NCBI GenBank assembly: GCA_013176395.1
Contig: JABMLP010000006.1
Coordinates: 1,364,001 to 1,428,000 of the forward strand
DNA from: Venturia oleaginea
Taxonomy: Eukaryota; Ascomycota; Dothideomycetes; Venturiales; Venturiaceae
Length of the DNA stretch: 64,000 nucleotides
Direction of reading: 5' to 3'
This document shows, in pieces, positions 62,536-64,000 of the stretch. A model generated the notes under the pieces. It was not told the DNA's origin and ran no database searches. It saw nothing but the letters and a program-made list of their open reading frames with translations. Positions within the stretch are counted from its first letter, which is position 1; each line of letters opens with the position of its first letter. Made by a program: the position numbers and the translations under genes.

Positions 62536-63278
62536 ATGTCTCATTCTGGCGGCATCCCAAGCAAGCTGGTCTTTCTCTCCGACCTGCCCCATCTCCAGGA
62601 CCGCGACAAAGTCCGATTTCTAGGATGGTAAGCACCAGATCTTCATATATAGTGATTATTTCTCTTACAAGAGGCTATGGAAGAGTGAGGGAATTCTGGT
62701 AACTTCCAAGAAAGGAAACCTCTAAGAATCTGGGAACCGCATAAGGGATCTTCGAGCTCTCAACCTGTAACATATATTTAATGGATTTGAAGACACCTGA
62801 TCTTGAGCCTGGCTCCTGATCAGATTCTATATATGCTCTTGCACCCTACTGCATGGATCTAGCTCTATTTCACCCATAGATTGCTATCAATGCTAATTTC
62901 AACAATCTTCTACTTCCAAACCCAAGCATGTTGAGAACTCGAGGTCGAATCAAACTAACAGCGCCCAGCGTCGAAGAATATAACATCAAAACCGATGAAC
63001 TTCTCCTGAAGCACAAGTACCCACATGAGGGACCAAAAACCATCGCCAGCGTGAGCATCAGCCTGGTTCGCGAGACTCTCAAACCATCAGTTCTCCAAAG
63101 CGGCGCTTGGGCGAACGTCGTCGGCTATGTCCAGAACGAAAACCCACCCACCAAAACTCCACATAACGATCTCACAGTGAAAGTCCAAGCAATCATGCTA
63201 TGGGACACTGTAGCTCTCAACCTAGCCGAGTACGAAAAAGCCGTGCAAGCAAGGAAACACGCCGGAACAGCTGGCTGA
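62536..63278 (+). CDS. ten1: telomere-capping protein Ten1 (CST complex)
   Basis: Small OB-fold subunit of the Cdc13/Ctc1-Stn1-Ten1 complex that protects telomeres and helps fill in the lagging strand. Exon 62536-62627 ends KLVFLSDLPHLQDR...KVRFLG. Exon 62969-63278 resumes with CVEEYNIKTDELLLKHKYP, so the join gives FLGCVEEYNI, matching the family pattern. Total 133 residues, the usual size. The intron is 341 nt and ends with AACTAACAGCGCCCAG, where branch site and acceptor are very close. An earlier AAG acceptor at 62926 would insert 14 extra residues. An ATG inside the intron at 62928 is in frame with exon 2. Confidence 0.8.
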
Positions 63279-63479
63279 GGGGGAACTTGGAAAATTCATG
63301 AAAGACTCAATCTGAAATGCCAAATGGTATAATATAACAAAGCCCAATTTCCGTCTTGTAGATCGCAGACCTACTTTTCCACACGCCATCCGGTATGCAT
63401 ATCCCACGCTCAAAAGCAAGACAATTTTTTCCACTTCTTCTCTCACGAAATGATCGCTCACACAACAATCACACTCTGC

Positions 63480-64000
63480 CTAAACCTTCTCATCACCCGC
63501 CTTGACATTTCCCTTCTGATCACCCTGCAAATCCAACCTCGCCGCATACCCAATCTCCGTCTTCAACTTCAACTCACGACGAATCTTCTTCTCACCGCGT
63601 TGAGCCCACGCCTCGTACCCACTCGCCGAAATGGGGAAAAGCACCATATTGTCCTTATGCGCCACAAAATCAGCTATCTTTGGCTTTTTCAAGCTCGAAA
63701 TCGTATCGACATCAGACGCCATCTGTTGGCAGAAATGGTCGAGTGGGAGATCGTTGACATCGTTGCCAAAAGGGTTCTCGATTTCACGACCGATGAGGAG
63801 CAAACCGAGGATAATGTAGGCAGCGCAGATGGTTCCAGGGATGGTGACCCATCCCAGGTAGTCGTAAAGTTGGAATGGGAGGATTACAATGTAGACCCAT
63901 GTTATTTGGGAGATGGCGATGGAGTAGGCGACTGGGAGGGGGGTGTTGAGAATGCGGTCTGTTCCAGTGAGGACGTCGTTGAGAGCCGTCAGGTTATTGT
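63480..64000 (-). CDS. bestrophin-like (UPF0187) channel, C-terminal part
   Basis: The minus frame is open from the right edge of the window to a TAA at 63480, so the N-terminus lies outside. Visible: TGTDRILNTPLPVAYSIAIS, a hydrophobic stretch QITWVYIVILPFQLYDYLGW, GTICAAYIILGLLLIGREIE, and the family hallmark ENPFGNDVNDLPLDHFC. These match the fungal members of the bestrophin-like RFP-TM/UPF0187 family, predicted anion channels. The tail is basic and short. No intron is seen in the visible part. Confidence 0.88.
   Translation of the reverse strand, partial: NNLTALNDVLTGTDRILNTPLPVAYSIAISQITWVYIVILPFQLYDYLGWVTIPGTICAAYIILGLLLIGREIENPFGNDVNDLPLDHFCQQMASDVDTISSLKKPKIADFVAHKDNMVLFPISASGYEAWAQRGEKKIRRELKLKTEIGYAARLDLQGDQKGNVKAGDEKV

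Overview
This is a nuclear segment of a filamentous ascomycete (Pezizomycotina). Protein-coding genes are interrupted by many short introns, mostly 47-76 nt, with GTAAGT/GTATGT-like donors and CTAAC-type branch sites. Genes lie on both strands with intergenic gaps of 0.2-2.5 kb, and several products belong to filamentous-fungal families (HET domain, purine nucleoside permease, exgD-type glucanase). The class (Leotiomycetes or Dothideomycetes, for example) cannot be decided from the sequence alone. Exon joins were worked out by eye from reading frame, splice consensus and family resemblance.

Layout. 1-3611: 5' end of isocitrate lyase (-) and a DUF1365 membrane protein (-). 3806-15381: HAS1 RNA helicase (+), a 1744-aa disordered protein with three Ala/Gly-rich patches (+), and an unrecognised 252-aa protein (+). 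15967-20503: the endosomal FYVE protein Pep7/Vac1 (-), then a candidate orphan gene. 21046-31056: membrane-anchored exo-beta-1,3-glucanase ExgD (+) and the HECT ubiquitin ligase Ufd4 (+). 32281-40756: NADP-mannitol dehydrogenase, Iks1 kinase, a purine nucleoside permease with a frame conflict at its N-terminus, and the G-alpha chaperone/GEF Ric8 (all +). 41467-48648: Rif1 and glucose-6-phosphate 1-epimerase (+). 49613-51270: a 9-bp minisatellite and a four-helix membrane protein (-). 52292-58303: an SDR of the 3-ketoacyl-CoA-reductase type, an F-box-like protein and a GIT1-like glycerophosphodiester/phosphate transporter (all +). 58825-59116: remnant of a HET-domain gene. 61213-64000: ESCRT-III Snf7 (-), divergent from the telomere-capping protein Ten1 (+), then the 3' part of a bestrophin-like channel (-).

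Most genes are housekeeping and no operon-like logic or secondary-metabolite cluster is visible. Themes that recur are endosome/ubiquitin traffic (Pep7, Snf7, Ufd4), telomere biology (Rif1, Ten1) and carbon metabolism (isocitrate lyase, mannitol dehydrogenase, glucose-6-phosphate epimerase). The items most worth a second look are the broken HET gene, the permease frame conflict, PP1-docking-like motifs in Rif1, the large disordered protein, the candidate orphan gene with an internal duplication, and a diverged 64-nt match between two intergenic regions. I did not find a clearly new multi-gene system.
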